Of a stretch of 64,000 nt of DNA, positions 15,636 through 25,284 are shown piece after piece; the first letter of the stretch is position 1; the number at the start of each line of letters is the position of its first letter. The notes beneath the pieces are model-generated. The model made no database searches and was not told the origin of the DNA. It saw only the letters and a program-made list of their open reading frames with translations. Source of the DNA: Fusobacterium_C necrophorum_A. GTDB taxonomy: Bacteria; Fusobacteriota; Fusobacteriia; Fusobacteriales; Fusobacteriaceae. Location: positions 37,046-101,045 of the forward strand of contig NZ_SBAP01000005.1 of the NCBI RefSeq assembly GCF_004134945.1. The letters run 5' to 3'. The translations under genes were made by a program, and so were the position numbers.

Positions 15636-17496
15636 ATTAGAGGACGGAAAGGGTGGATTTGACAATATTAGAAAAACATTAAAGAATATTAAAAATGAAA
15701 TAGATGAGTTAAAATCACCTAAAAAGAAGAAACAGGTAAATTTGAAAAAAGAAATGAAAATAAATGAAAAAAAACCAGAAAAAAAAGAAACTAAGAAGAC
15801 AGTAAGTAAATCCCTTTCTTCTAAAAAGGAAGATAAAATGTTTGTTATTCCTTTGGGAGGATTGGAAGAAGTCGGAAAAAATATGACGGTATTGCAATAC
15901 AAAGATGAAATTATTGTTGTGGATGTCGGAGCAATTTTTCCAGACGAAAGTTTGCCGGGAATTGATTTGGTAATTCCGGATTTTACTTTTTTAGAAAATA
16001 ATAAAGAAAAAATCAAGGGAGTGTTTATCACTCATGCTCATGAGGATCATATTGGAGCTATTCCCTATTTATATGAAAAAATTGGAAAGGATATTCCAAT
16101 CTATGGTGGAAAATTGACAATGGCTTTTGTGAAATCAAAATTTGACAATGTAGGACTTTCCAAAAAATTACCAAAAATGAAGGTAGTAACCGGCAGAACA
16201 AAGGTAAAAGTAGGAAAGTATTTTAGTGTGGAATTTGTAAAGGTAACGCATTCCATTACCGATTCTTATTCCGTATCTATCAAGTCTCCCGCAGGACATG
16301 TATTTCATACGGGAGATTTTAAGATTGATTTGACACCGGTAGATGGAGACGGAGTTGATTTTGCAAGATTGGCAGAGTTGGGAGATGAGGGAGTGGATTT
16401 ATTATTATCTGATTCTACGAACTCGGAAGTGGAAGGATTTACTCCCTCGGAAAAAAGTGTTGGAGAGGCGTTTAAACAAGAATTTATGAAGGCAAAGGGA
16501 CGAATTATTATTGCGGTTTTTGCTTCTCATATTCATAGAATTCAACAAATTATTGATATTGCGGTAAGAAATCATAGAAAAATTGCAATTGACGGAAGAA
16601 GTTTAGTGAAGGTATTTGAGATTGCTCCGACGGTAGGGTGTTTGAATATTCCAGAGGGGGCTTTGGTTTCTTTAGCGGAAGTGGATAAATTAAAAGATAA
16701 TAAAGTGGTTATTCTATGTACCGGAACACAAGGAGAACCTATGGCGGCACTTTCCAGAATTGCTAAGAATATGCACAAGTATATTAAAGTCAAAGAAGGA
16801 GATACGGTCATTATTTCGGCAACTCCCATTCCCGGGAATGAAAAGGCGGCTTCCAGCAATATCAACAATTTATTAAGATTTGATGCTGAAGTTGTGTTTA
16901 AAAAAATTGCCGGAATTCACGTTTCCGGACATGGAAGTAAAGAAGAACAAAAATTGATGTTAAATTTAATTAAACCAAAACATTTCATGCCGGTTCATGG
17001 AGAATTGAGAATGTTGAAGGCTCATATGAAAACAGCAATGGAAACAGGAGTTGCTAAGAATAATATTTTAATTACTCAAAATGGAAATAAAGTGGAAGTA
17101 ACAAAAAATTATGTGAAAATCAATGGAAAAGTTACCGCCGGAGAAACTTTGGTTGACGGATTGGGAATTGGAGATATTGGAAGTGCCGTAATTAAAGATA
17201 GACAACAACTTTCTCAGGATGGTATTGTTGTCGTGGCATATACCATTGAACGAAAAACAGGAAAGATTATTGCAGGACCGGAAATTGCAACAAGAGGTTT
17301 TGTTTATATGAAAGATGCAGAAGAATTGATGAAAGAAGCATCCAACTTATTGGAAGAGAAGATACCGTTTTCCGAAAAATATCTTCCGAAGGAATGGGGA
17401 TTGTTAAAAAATAATGTCAAAGATTGTGCAGCAAAATTTTTCTATAATAAAACCAAACGGAATCCCATGATTTTACCGATTATTACAGAACTATAA
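15628..17496 (+). CDS. rnj: Ribonuclease J
   Basis: Metallo-beta-lactamase/beta-CASP RNase that degrades and processes RNA from the 5' end and also internally. The 622-aa protein carries the zinc motif HAHEDH at residues 136-141, HTGDFKID, the beta-CASP SGHGSKEEQKL segment and HGELRM. About 70 lysine-rich, low-complexity residues precede the catalytic core, longer than in typical RNase J of about 555 aa. A start nearer 15838 (ATG before FVIPLGG) would remove them, but the upstream ATG is better coupled to mrdA. Confidence 0.93.
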   Translation: MNKLEDGKGGFDNIRKTLKNIKNEIDELKSPKKKKQVNLKKEMKINEKKPEKKETKKTVSKSLSSKKEDKMFVIPLGGLEEVGKNMTVLQYKDEIIVVDVGAIFPDESLPGIDLVIPDFTFLENNKEKIKGVFITHAHEDHIGAIPYLYEKIGKDIPIYGGKLTMAFVKSKFDNVGLSKKLPKMKVVTGRTKVKVGKYFSVEFVKVTHSITDSYSVSIKSPAGHVFHTGDFKIDLTPVDGDGVDFARLAELGDEGVDLLLSDSTNSEVEGFTPSEKSVGEAFKQEFMKAKGRIIIAVFASHIHRIQQIIDIAVRNHRKIAIDGRSLVKVFEIAPTVGCLNIPEGALVSLAEVDKLKDNKVVILCTGTQGEPMAALSRIAKNMHKYIKVKEGDTVIISATPIPGNEKAASSNINNLLRFDAEVVFKKIAGIHVSGHGSKEEQKLMLNLIKPKHFMPVHGELRMLKAHMKTAMETGVAKNNILITQNGNKVEVTKNYVKINGKVTAGETLVDGLGIGDIGSAVIKDRQQLSQDGIVVVAYTIERKTGKIIAGPEIATRGFVYMKDAEELMKEASNLLEEKIPFSEKYLPKEWGLLKNNVKDCAAKFFYNKTKRNPMILPIITEL

Positions 17497-17517
17497 AGAA
17501 TAAAGATAAGGAGAATT

Positions 17518-17823
17518 ATGAAATTAACGAGTAAACAAAGAGCATTTTTGAAAAAGAAAGCACATGAATTGAATCCTATTGTGAGAGTCGGAAAAGATGG
17601 TTTACAGGAAACTGTGATTGACAGTATTCTGTCCGCTATTGATTCCAGAGAATTGATAAAAGTAAAAATTTTACAAAATTGTGAAACAAAAAAAGAAGAA
17701 ATTTATGAGCAGTTATTGCAAGAAACAAGGTTTCATGTTGTAGATATGATTGGTAGAACCATTATTATATTTAAAGAAAACAAAGAAAAACCTGTAATTT
17801 CTTTAGAATTAAAAGCTTTATAA
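17518..17823 (+). CDS. yhbY: YhbY-family RNA-binding ribosome assembly protein
   Basis: A 101-aa single CRM-domain protein starting MKLTSKQRAFLKKKAHELNPIV with the GKDGL loop that replaces GxxG in RNA binding. Family members associate with pre-50S particles. AGGAG precedes the ATG. It lies between RNase J and dxs in the same run. Confidence 0.93.
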   Translation: MKLTSKQRAFLKKKAHELNPIVRVGKDGLQETVIDSILSAIDSRELIKVKILQNCETKKEEIYEQLLQETRFHVVDMIGRTIIIFKENKEKPVISLELKAL

Positions 17824-17846
17824 GAGAAAGGATATAGGGGGCAAAG

Positions 17847-19625
17847 GTGTTAGACTTAGAAAAAAAAGCAGTTGAAATAAGAAAAACACTGATTCAGACA
17901 GTCAGCCAAACTGGAGGGCATCTAGCTTCTAATCTAGGAGTTGTGGAATTAACTTTAGCATTGCATCATGTTTTTGATTTCTCACAGGACAAGATATTAT
18001 TCGATGTAGGGCATCAGTCTTATGTTCACAAATTATTAACGGATCGAGAGCAAGAATTTTCTACTTTGAGAACAAGAGGAGGAGTGGGACCTTTTTCGGA
18101 TCCCACTGAAAGTTTTTGGGATCATTTTATTTCAGGACATGCAGGAACTGCTTTGGCAGCTGCGGTGGGAATGGCAAAGGCCTATCCGGAAAAGCAAATT
18201 GTAGTTGTTGTAGGAGATGCTTCCATTGCAAATGGGCATTCTATGGAAGCTTTAAATTTTATTGGTGGAGAAAAAATTGAAAATATTCTTGTGATTTTAA
18301 ACGATAACGGAATGTCGATTGGACGAAACGTAGGTTCTTTGTCCAAATTTTTAAGAAAAGTCATGCTCAGCTCTCATTATTTGTCTTTACGAAATGAAAT
18401 TCGCTCTTTTGTGGATAAAATTCAAGCAAGGGCAATCAAAGATACTCTTGAAAGAATGGAAATTTCGGTTAAAAATTTTCTATTTCCAAGTAATGTGGCG
18501 GAAAATTTTGGATATATTTTTTTAGGGACGATTGACGGACATAATATCAAGGAATTGGTAGATACCTTATCTAAGGCAAAAAAGAGAAAGGGACCTTTAT
18601 TTTTACATGTGAAAACAGTTAAAGGAAAAGGATATAAATTTGCTGAAAAAAATACGGAGAAATTTCATGGAATAGCTCCTTTTGACTTATCGACAGGCTC
18701 TGTGGTGAATCCTTCTGAAAGTTATTCCAGTATTTTTGGAAACAAAATGAAAGAGCTTTCCGGACGGGATGAAAGGATATTTGCCATTACTGCAGGAATG
18801 TTAAGTGGAACCGGCTTGAAAAAAATGGCGGAGTTATATCCGGAAAGAGTTTTGGATACAGGTATTGCGGAGGGCTTTGCTGCAACGATGGCTGCCGGAC
18901 TTGCTATTTCTGAGAAAAAACCGTATCTTTGTATTTATTCTACCTTCTTACAACGAAGTTTCAGTCAAATCATTCATGATATTTCCATTCAAAATTTACC
19001 GGTTCGTTTTATCATTGATAGGGCAGGAATTGTGGGAGAAGATGGGAAGACGCATCATGGATTGCATGATTTATCTTTCTTGTTGAGTATTCCAAATATC
19101 ATGGTACTGAGTCCTACGACAAAGGAAGAATTAGAGCAGATTTTGGATTTTTCTTTAGAATATCAGGAGGGACCTCTGGCCATACGTATCCCAAGAGACA
19201 GGGCATATTCTTATCCGGACACTAAAAAATGGGAGTTCGGGAAATGGCAGGAGATACAATCGGGAAAAAATACTTTATTCATTGCAGTGGGGTCCATGCT
19301 AAAGGAAATATTGGATTTGAAGTTGTCGGGAACTATCGTGGCTGCAGCTAGCTTGCGTCCTTTGGATAAAGAATACATTAAAAGCCATTTTTCTCAGTAC
19401 AAGAACATCATTGTATGTGAGGAAAATTATAAGGAGGCGTCTTTTTTTCAATATTTATTAAATGAATTAGATACTATGGGAATTCAAAGAAAAATAAATA
19501 GTATTTCTTTGCATTCTTTTGTTATAGGTCATGGGCAAAGAAAGGAATTATTAGAAGAGTATGGTTTATCTGGGGCAAAACTTTTAAGAAGAATAGAGGA
19601 AATTGTAAATGGAGGAAAAGAATAA
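17847..19625 (+). CDS. dxs: 1-deoxy-D-xylulose-5-phosphate synthase
   Basis: Thiamine-diphosphate enzyme that condenses pyruvate with glyceraldehyde 3-phosphate, the first step of the non-mevalonate pathway. The 592-aa protein has the TPP/Mg motif GDASIANGHSMEALN, the GHAGTALAAAVGMA loop, the transketolase middle domain (GIAEGFAATMAAGLA, DRAGIVGEDGKTHHG) and the C-terminal domain. The start is GTG at 17847 behind AGGGGGC. The C terminus overlaps the HD protein by 17 bases. Confidence 0.96.
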   Translation: MLDLEKKAVEIRKTLIQTVSQTGGHLASNLGVVELTLALHHVFDFSQDKILFDVGHQSYVHKLLTDREQEFSTLRTRGGVGPFSDPTESFWDHFISGHAGTALAAAVGMAKAYPEKQIVVVVGDASIANGHSMEALNFIGGEKIENILVILNDNGMSIGRNVGSLSKFLRKVMLSSHYLSLRNEIRSFVDKIQARAIKDTLERMEISVKNFLFPSNVAENFGYIFLGTIDGHNIKELVDTLSKAKKRKGPLFLHVKTVKGKGYKFAEKNTEKFHGIAPFDLSTGSVVNPSESYSSIFGNKMKELSGRDERIFAITAGMLSGTGLKKMAELYPERVLDTGIAEGFAATMAAGLAISEKKPYLCIYSTFLQRSFSQIIHDISIQNLPVRFIIDRAGIVGEDGKTHHGLHDLSFLLSIPNIMVLSPTTKEELEQILDFSLEYQEGPLAIRIPRDRAYSYPDTKKWEFGKWQEIQSGKNTLFIAVGSMLKEILDLKLSGTIVAAASLRPLDKEYIKSHFSQYKNIIVCEENYKEASFFQYLLNELDTMGIQRKINSISLHSFVIGHGQRKELLEEYGLSGAKLLRRIEEIVNGGKE

Positions 19626-20439
19626 AAAATCATACTATTTTATAAAAGAATTGTTACAATTGGATCTAGTCAAAGCATTGGAATTATATGATGATCAGGG
19701 AGTAAAGGTTTCTACTCACACTTACGATGTGTTAAATCTTTCCATCGAAGAAATTGAAAGACAGTATAAAACATTAGAAAATGCTAGTAAAAAGCTGGAT
19801 TTTTTTGCCATTACTGTGGGGGTGATTATCCATGATATTAGTAAAGCCAGTATTCGGGAACAGGAAGAAAATCTATCCCATTCCCAGATGATGATAAAAA
19901 ATCCAGATTATATCTTGAAAGAAGTGGAAGAAGTTTTGAAAGAAGTGGAAGAGAAAACAGGATTCTATTTGAAAAAGACAATAAAAAAAAGGATCAGTCA
20001 TATTGTGATTTCTCATCATGGTAGATGGGGAAAAATACAACCTTCCACGAAAGAAGCTTGCATTGTGTATAAGGGAGATATGTATTCTGCGAAATATCAT
20101 AGAATTAATCCGATTGGAGCAGATAGTATTTTAGCGTATATTGATAAAGGATATAGCTTGGAAGAAATTTGTCAAAGATTAAACTGTACGCCCGGAGTCA
20201 TAAAAGATCGTTTAAAACGTTCTCGGAATGAATTAAAACTCTCCACGATTGGACAACTCATTCACTATTATCAAAAAAATAAAAAAGTACCTTTGGGAGA
20301 TGAGTTTTTTGTTCTCCGAGTGGAAGAAACCAAAAAATTAAAACAATTAGTCGATAAACAAGGATTTCAGGAATTGATATTACAAAACCCATTAATTCCT
20401 TATTTTGAAGATGAAGCTATTTTTAAAGAAAAAAAATAG
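19609..20439 (+). CDS. HD-domain phosphohydrolase with a C-terminal helix-turn-helix
   Basis: A 276-aa cytoplasmic protein. The metal-binding HD pair is in GVIIHDISKAS (about residues 74-79), with a further SHHGRWGK histidine pair near residue 133 typical of HD hydrolases. After it, residues of about 180-205 (YSLEEICQRLNCTPGVIKDR) look like a DNA-binding helix-turn-helix. The substrate is unknown; a nucleotide or RNA 3' end is possible. Translational overlap with dxs and close spacing to tlyA place it in the operon. Confidence 0.75.
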   Translation: MEEKNKKSYYFIKELLQLDLVKALELYDDQGVKVSTHTYDVLNLSIEEIERQYKTLENASKKLDFFAITVGVIIHDISKASIREQEENLSHSQMMIKNPDYILKEVEEVLKEVEEKTGFYLKKTIKKRISHIVISHHGRWGKIQPSTKEACIVYKGDMYSAKYHRINPIGADSILAYIDKGYSLEEICQRLNCTPGVIKDRLKRSRNELKLSTIGQLIHYYQKNKKVPLGDEFFVLRVEETKKLKQLVDKQGFQELILQNPLIPYFEDEAIFKEKK

Positions 20440-20447
20440 AGGGAAGT

Positions 20448-21251
20448 ATGAAGGAAAGATTAGATCAGATTTTATGGAAATATGGATATGTGGAGAGTGT
20501 AGATAAGGCAAAGAGACTGATTATGTTAGGGGCTGTGATTGTAAATGAACAAAAAATAGAAAAGGCAGGAAGTTTAGTACAATATTCGGAAGATATGAAA
20601 ATTCGAATTAAGGGGCAAGAAAATCCCTATGTCAGTCGGGGTGGCTTGAAATTAAAAAAGGCGATTGACAGTTTCGCTTGTTCTTTTCAAGGAAAAAGAG
20701 TTCTTGATATTGGAGCTTCTACAGGGGGCTTTACAGATTGTTCCTTACAGGAAGGAGCGGCCTATGTGTATGCTTTGGATGTAGGAACCAACCAATTGGC
20801 TTGGAAATTAAGGCAACATCCACAGGTTAAATCCATAGAGCGGTGTCATATAAAGGAATTAAATTGGGATATTTTAGATGGAGAAGCGGTAGATTATATG
20901 GTCATGGATGTTTCTTTCATTTCTGTGTGCGGGATTTTTCCATATTTACTTTCTTTTTTGACAGAAGATGGAAAATTACTCTTACTCATTAAACCGCAGT
21001 TTGAAGTAGAAAAGCAGTTTTTGGAAAAAGGAATTGTCCGTGACAGCAAAGCACATCAGAAGATATTAAAAAAAGTGATAGAAGTAGCAGAAAAAAATGG
21101 ATTTTTTATTCAAAATATAGAAGTTTCTCCTATTTTAGGAGGGAAAGGAAATGTAGAATATATTTCTTGTTTTTCAAAACAGAAATCGTCCTTTTCTTTG
21201 GAATGGGATAAAATATTAACAAAGGCAAAAGAAATGGGAGGCCTAAGATGA
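20448..21251 (+). CDS. tlyA: TlyA-family rRNA (cytidine-2'-O)-methyltransferase
   Basis: A 267-aa protein with an N-terminal S4 RNA-binding domain (MKERLDQILWKYGYVES to about residue 60, ending VSRGGLKL) and a FtsJ-like methyltransferase domain with SAM motif VLDIGASTGGFTDC and the MVMDVSFIS segment. TlyA proteins methylate ribosomal RNA; in some species the family is annotated as a hemolysin for historical reasons. It overlaps ctpA by 4 bases. Confidence 0.93.
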   Translation: MKERLDQILWKYGYVESVDKAKRLIMLGAVIVNEQKIEKAGSLVQYSEDMKIRIKGQENPYVSRGGLKLKKAIDSFACSFQGKRVLDIGASTGGFTDCSLQEGAAYVYALDVGTNQLAWKLRQHPQVKSIERCHIKELNWDILDGEAVDYMVMDVSFISVCGIFPYLLSFLTEDGKLLLLIKPQFEVEKQFLEKGIVRDSKAHQKILKKVIEVAEKNGFFIQNIEVSPILGGKGNVEYISCFSKQKSSFSLEWDKILTKAKEMGGLR

Positions 21252-22534
21252 AAGTAGTCAATAAGTATGTATGTGTTTTCTTTTTATTAATATCTAGTGT
21301 TTGTTTTGCAAAAGAAAAAAACCGAGTTGGCTTTTTAACGAATTTAAAAGAATTGAAAGAAATATCTGATATTATGGATATTGTAAATGAAAATTATGTG
21401 GATACCGGAGAGCATGAAATTTCAAGAAAAACCTTGATGCAGGGGGCGTTGAAAGGAATGGTGGAGTCCTTGGAAGATCCTCATTCTACCTATTTTACAA
21501 AGGCAGAATTGGAAAGTTTTGAAGAGGATGTACGAGGAAAGTATGTTGGAGTCGGAATGGTAGTGCAAAAAAAAGTAAATGAAGCTTTGACCGTTGTTTC
21601 TCCAATTGAAGATGCCCCCGCTTTCAAGGTTGGAATTCGTCCAAGAGATAAAGTTGTTTCGATTGGGGGAGTTTCCACATATAATTTGACAACGGAGGAA
21701 TGTGTTAAAAAGTTGAAAGGAACGGCAGGAACCTCTGTGATTGTGAAAGTACAGCGAGAGGGAAAGGAAAAACTTCTGGAATTTACCTTAAAGAGGGAGA
21801 CTATCCAATTAAAATATGTGAAACATCGAATGTTGGATGATAAAATTGGATATTTACGATTGACACAGTTTGGAGAAAATATCTATTCTGATCTTCGAAA
21901 GGCCTTAGAAGATTTACAGACAAAGGGAATGAAAGCTTTGGTATTTGATTTAAGAAGTAATCCCGGTGGAGCTTTGGATCAGGCAATTAAAGTATCTTCC
22001 ATGTTTTTGAAAGAAGGAAAGGTAGTCAGCGTTAAAGGGAAGGACGGAAAAGAAAAAATATCAAGAAGAGAGGGGAAATACTACGGAGATTTTCCACTTG
22101 TGATTTTAGTAAATGGAGGAAGTGCCTCTGCTTCAGAAATTGTGGCAGGAGCTATTAAAGATAATAAAAGAGGAATGTTGGTCGGAGAGAAAACTTTTGG
22201 AAAGGGAAGTGTTCAAACTTTGCTACCTTTACCGGATGGAGATGGAATTAAGATTACCATAGCAAAATATTATACTCCAAGTGGAGTGTCCATCCATGGA
22301 AAGGGAATTGAACCCGATGTTCCCGTGGAAGACAAAGATTATTATTTATTGTTCGACGGAGTGATTACTAATGTGGATGAAAAAGAAAATAAGGCAAGTA
22401 AAAAGAAATTGATTCAAGAAATCAAAGGCTCCAAGGAAGCAAAAAAAGTGGATACCCATAAGGATGTGCAATTAAATGTGGCAAAGGGAATTTTAGAAGG
22501 AATTTTAGCCGGAAAAGGGAAGGAGAAAAAATAA
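21248..22534 (+). CDS. ctpA: C-terminal processing peptidase (S41 family)
   Basis: Exported serine protease that trims proteins in the envelope. The 428-aa protein has a signal peptide (hydrophobic residues 6-19, likely cut after CFA), a PDZ domain (about residues 95-180) and the S41 catalytic dyad Ser294 (middle Ser of GSASASE) and Lys319 (FGKGSVQ). The C-terminal 60 residues are lysine-rich. It follows tlyA with an ATGA overlap and abuts rsmI. Confidence 0.93.
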   Translation: MKVVNKYVCVFFLLISSVCFAKEKNRVGFLTNLKELKEISDIMDIVNENYVDTGEHEISRKTLMQGALKGMVESLEDPHSTYFTKAELESFEEDVRGKYVGVGMVVQKKVNEALTVVSPIEDAPAFKVGIRPRDKVVSIGGVSTYNLTTEECVKKLKGTAGTSVIVKVQREGKEKLLEFTLKRETIQLKYVKHRMLDDKIGYLRLTQFGENIYSDLRKALEDLQTKGMKALVFDLRSNPGGALDQAIKVSSMFLKEGKVVSVKGKDGKEKISRREGKYYGDFPLVILVNGGSASASEIVAGAIKDNKRGMLVGEKTFGKGSVQTLLPLPDGDGIKITIAKYYTPSGVSIHGKGIEPDVPVEDKDYYLLFDGVITNVDEKENKASKKKLIQEIKGSKEAKKVDTHKDVQLNVAKGILEGILAGKGKEKK

Positions 22535-23218
22535 GTGTTATACATTGTAGCAACTCCTATCGGAAATTTAGAAGATATGACTTTTCGAGCGGTGAGAATT
22601 TTAAAGGAAGTGGAGTACATTTTTGCAGAGGATACAAGAGTCACTCGTAAATTATTACAACATTATGAAATTTCTACGAAATTAGATCGTTATGATGAAT
22701 TTACCAAAATGAAACGTATTCCGGATATGATAAAGTTATTGGAGGAAGGAAAAAATATTGCCTTAGTTACTGATGCGGGCACCCCCTGTATTTCAGATCC
22801 GGGGTATGAATTGGTGGATGCCGCTTTAAAGGCGGGAATCCAAGTAAGTCCCATTCCCGGAGCGAGTGCTTTGACGGCTGCCACTTCTGTAGCGGGAATT
22901 AGCTTAAGAAGATTTTGTTTTGAGGGATTTTTGCCGAAGAAGAAAGGAAGACAGACTTTATTCAAACGTCTGGCGGAAGAGGAAAGAGCCGTTGTTATTT
23001 ATGAGTCTCCTTTTCGTCTTATGAAAACATTAAAAGACATAGAAAAGTATTTGGGAAATCGAGAGCTTATCATTGTCCGTGAAATTACAAAAATTTATGA
23101 GGAAATTTTACGGGGAAAAACGAAAGAATTATTGGAGAAATTAGAAAATAGAACGATTAAAGGAGAAATTGTTTTAATCATTAAGGGTGTGAATGACGAT
23201 GTCGATGACAGAGATTAA
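22535..23218 (+). CDS. rsmI: 16S rRNA (cytidine-1402-2'-O)-methyltransferase RsmI
   Basis: Tetrapyrrole-methylase-fold enzyme that methylates C1402 in the ribosomal P site. The 227-aa protein starts LYIVATPIGNLEDMTFRAV and has the VTDAGTPCISDPGYELV motif and PGASALTAA. The start is a GTG one base after the ctpA stop codon, supported by AAGGAGAAA upstream. The usual 270-280 aa C-terminal extension is absent, making this a short version. Confidence 0.95.
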   Translation: MLYIVATPIGNLEDMTFRAVRILKEVEYIFAEDTRVTRKLLQHYEISTKLDRYDEFTKMKRIPDMIKLLEEGKNIALVTDAGTPCISDPGYELVDAALKAGIQVSPIPGASALTAATSVAGISLRRFCFEGFLPKKKGRQTLFKRLAEEERAVVIYESPFRLMKTLKDIEKYLGNRELIIVREITKIYEEILRGKTKELLEKLENRTIKGEIVLIIKGVNDDVDDRD

Positions 23219-24089
23219 CTGGTATCCGGGCCATATGAAAAAAACGAAAGATTTGATTAAGGAAAATATGCATCTGATTGATGTAGTATTGGAAATTGTG
23301 GATGCAAGGATTCCCCTTTCCAGTAAAAATCCGGATATTCCGATATTTGCTAAAAATAAAAAGAGAATTGTGGTATTGAATAAGTCAGATTTAGTAGAGA
23401 AAGCCGAGCTTTCTAGATGGAAAGAATACTTTTTGCAGGAAGAAAAAGCGGATGCTGTTGTGGAAATCAGTGCAGAAACGGGTTACAATGTAAAACAACT
23501 CTATGCTTGTATTGATAAGGTTTCCAAGAAAAAAAAAGAAAGACTGTATGCAAAGGGATTGAAAAAAGTAAATATTCGTATTATGGTTTTAGGAATTCCA
23601 AATGTCGGGAAGTCAAGACTTATTAATCGAATTGTTGGAAAAAATAGTGCAGGAGTTGGAAATAAGCCCGGATTTACCAAGGGAAAACAATGGGTAAAAC
23701 TAAAAGACGGATTGGAATTATTGGACACTCCCGGAATTTTATGGCCTAAATTTGAAAATCGAGAAGTGGGATTTCATTTAGCTATGACAGGAGCGATTAA
23801 GGATGAAATTTTACCTTTGGAAGAAGTTGCTTGCACTTTTCTTTCGAAAATGGTATCTTTAGGAAAATGGTCTGTGCTACGAGAGAGGTATAAGCTGCAG
23901 GAAGAGGACTATCACGAAATTTCCGAATATATTCTGGAGAAGATTGCTCTTCGTATGGCAATGTTGAATAAAGGCGGAGAATTGAATGTGAAGCAGGCGG
24001 CCTATACTCTATTGCGAGATTATCGCAGTGGAAAATTAGGGAAATTTGGCGTTGATTCTCTGGAAACAAAAATAGGAGAGAAAGAATGA
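23193..24089 (+). CDS. rbgA: Ribosome biogenesis GTPase RbgA (YlqF)
   Basis: Circularly permuted GTPase needed for late 50S assembly. In the 298-aa protein the G4 motif NKSD (about residue 67) precedes G1 GIPNVGKS at residues 134-141 and G3 DTPG near residue 178, the order diagnostic of the permuted family. The N-terminal NWYPGHMKKT block is the YlqF signature. Three clustered ATGs (23193, 23199, 23205) are possible starts; it overlaps rsmI by 26 bases or fewer. Confidence 0.95.
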   Translation: MTMSMTEINWYPGHMKKTKDLIKENMHLIDVVLEIVDARIPLSSKNPDIPIFAKNKKRIVVLNKSDLVEKAELSRWKEYFLQEEKADAVVEISAETGYNVKQLYACIDKVSKKKKERLYAKGLKKVNIRIMVLGIPNVGKSRLINRIVGKNSAGVGNKPGFTKGKQWVKLKDGLELLDTPGILWPKFENREVGFHLAMTGAIKDEILPLEEVACTFLSKMVSLGKWSVLRERYKLQEEDYHEISEYILEKIALRMAMLNKGGELNVKQAAYTLLRDYRSGKLGKFGVDSLETKIGEKE

Positions 24090-24865
24090 AAGAGTTAGAA
24101 GAAAAGTTAGTAAAATTTATTCAAGAACAGGTGCAGCAGGCGGGCTTTCAAAAAGTCATATTAGGCTTATCCGGAGGAATTGATTCGGCTCTTGTTGCTT
24201 ATTTGGCAGTGAAGGCCTTGGGGAAAGAAAATGTTCTGACGATTAAAATGCCTTATAAAACTTCCAGTAAAGAAAGTATAGAGCATGCCAATTTAGTATT
24301 AAGGGATTTGGGGTTACAAGAAAAAACGATAGAAATCACTCCTATGGTGGATGCTTATTTTTCCATGCAAGCGGAAGCAACTTCTTTGAGGAAAGGAAAT
24401 TACATGGCAAGAACCAGAATGGCGATTTTATTCGATCAGTCCGCCTTGGAAAATGCTCTTGTTATTGGGACTTCCAATAAGACAGAAATTTTATTGGGGT
24501 ATGGAACTCTATTTGGAGATATGGCTTGTGCTTTCAATCCGATTGGTGATATTTATAAAAAAGATGTTTGGGAATTGTCACGATATATGGGAGTTCCTCA
24601 AGAAATTATTGATAAACAGCCGAGTGCAGATTTATGGGAAGGACAAACAGACGAGGAAGAATTAGGATTAAGCTACCAATTGGCAGATGAAATTTTAGAA
24701 AGATTTGTGGATAAAAAGCAATCTTTGGAAGAAATACTTGCAGAGGGATATGAGGAGACTGTTGTTCAAAAAGTGATTCAAAAAATCAAAGCAAGTTCTT
24801 ATAAAAGAAAATTGAATCCTATTGCAAAGGTAGGAGCAGTATTGGGAAGGGATTTTATATTCTAA
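24086..24865 (+). CDS. nadE: NAD+ synthase (ammonia-dependent)
   Basis: Amidates deamido-NAD to NAD using ATP and ammonia. The 259-aa protein has the PP-loop SGGIDS at residues 29-34 and the downstream GTSNKTEILLGYGT and PSADLWEGQTDEEELG segments. It lacks the N-terminal glutaminase domain of the larger glutamine-dependent type. It overlaps rbgA by 4 bases (ATGA). Confidence 0.95.
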   Translation: MKELEEKLVKFIQEQVQQAGFQKVILGLSGGIDSALVAYLAVKALGKENVLTIKMPYKTSSKESIEHANLVLRDLGLQEKTIEITPMVDAYFSMQAEATSLRKGNYMARTRMAILFDQSALENALVIGTSNKTEILLGYGTLFGDMACAFNPIGDIYKKDVWELSRYMGVPQEIIDKQPSADLWEGQTDEEELGLSYQLADEILERFVDKKQSLEEILAEGYEETVVQKVIQKIKASSYKRKLNPIAKVGAVLGRDFIF

Positions 24866-24877
24866 AGGAGGAATTTT

Positions 24878-25240
24878 ATGATTGATAACCATTTAAAAGA
24901 AGAATTTCAAGAGTATCAAAAAGAAAAACAACAGATCAGCGAAATAATAAGAAAAGCGGAGGGGAGAAATAATTCGCAGCATAAAATTATCAGTGCAATT
25001 TTTATTATTTTGATTGTGGTTATCCTGGTAGTTGGGATTGTTTTAAACCGTTTGACCCTGTTGCAAACCTTAGAGATTGCCACCTTACTTGCTGTTTTGA
25101 AAGTGATTTGGCTATTTTATGATTTTCAAAAGTCTATGCATTTTCAATTCTGGTTGCTGAATTCTTTGGAATTTCGTTTGAATGAGATTGATAAAAAAGC
25201 CAGAAATATTGAAAGAATGTTAAAAAAAGAAGAAAAATAA
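24878..25240 (+). CDS. Hypothetical protein with two membrane segments
   Basis: A 120-aa protein with a charged helical N terminus (EEFQEYQKEKQQISEI), two hydrophobic segments (about residues 38-56 and 62-81) and a charged helical C terminus ending KKEEK. Both ends are predicted cytoplasmic. AAGGAGG precedes the ATG and it follows nadE by 12 bases, so it belongs to the same transcript. No family is recognised. Confidence 0.7.
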   Translation: MIDNHLKEEFQEYQKEKQQISEIIRKAEGRNNSQHKIISAIFIILIVVILVVGIVLNRLTLLQTLEIATLLAVLKVIWLFYDFQKSMHFQFWLLNSLEFRLNEIDKKARNIERMLKKEEK

Positions 25241-25249
25241 AAAAAGAAG

Positions 25250-25284
25250 GAGTTTTACATTGAAATATAGTGTAAAACTTTTTT
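25250..25284 (+). terminator. Terminator at the end of the housekeeping run
   Basis: AGTTTTACA (25251-25259) and TGTAAAACT (25271-25279) form a perfect 9-bp stem with a 6-T tail. It lies just after the hypothetical membrane protein gene. Confidence 0.8.
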
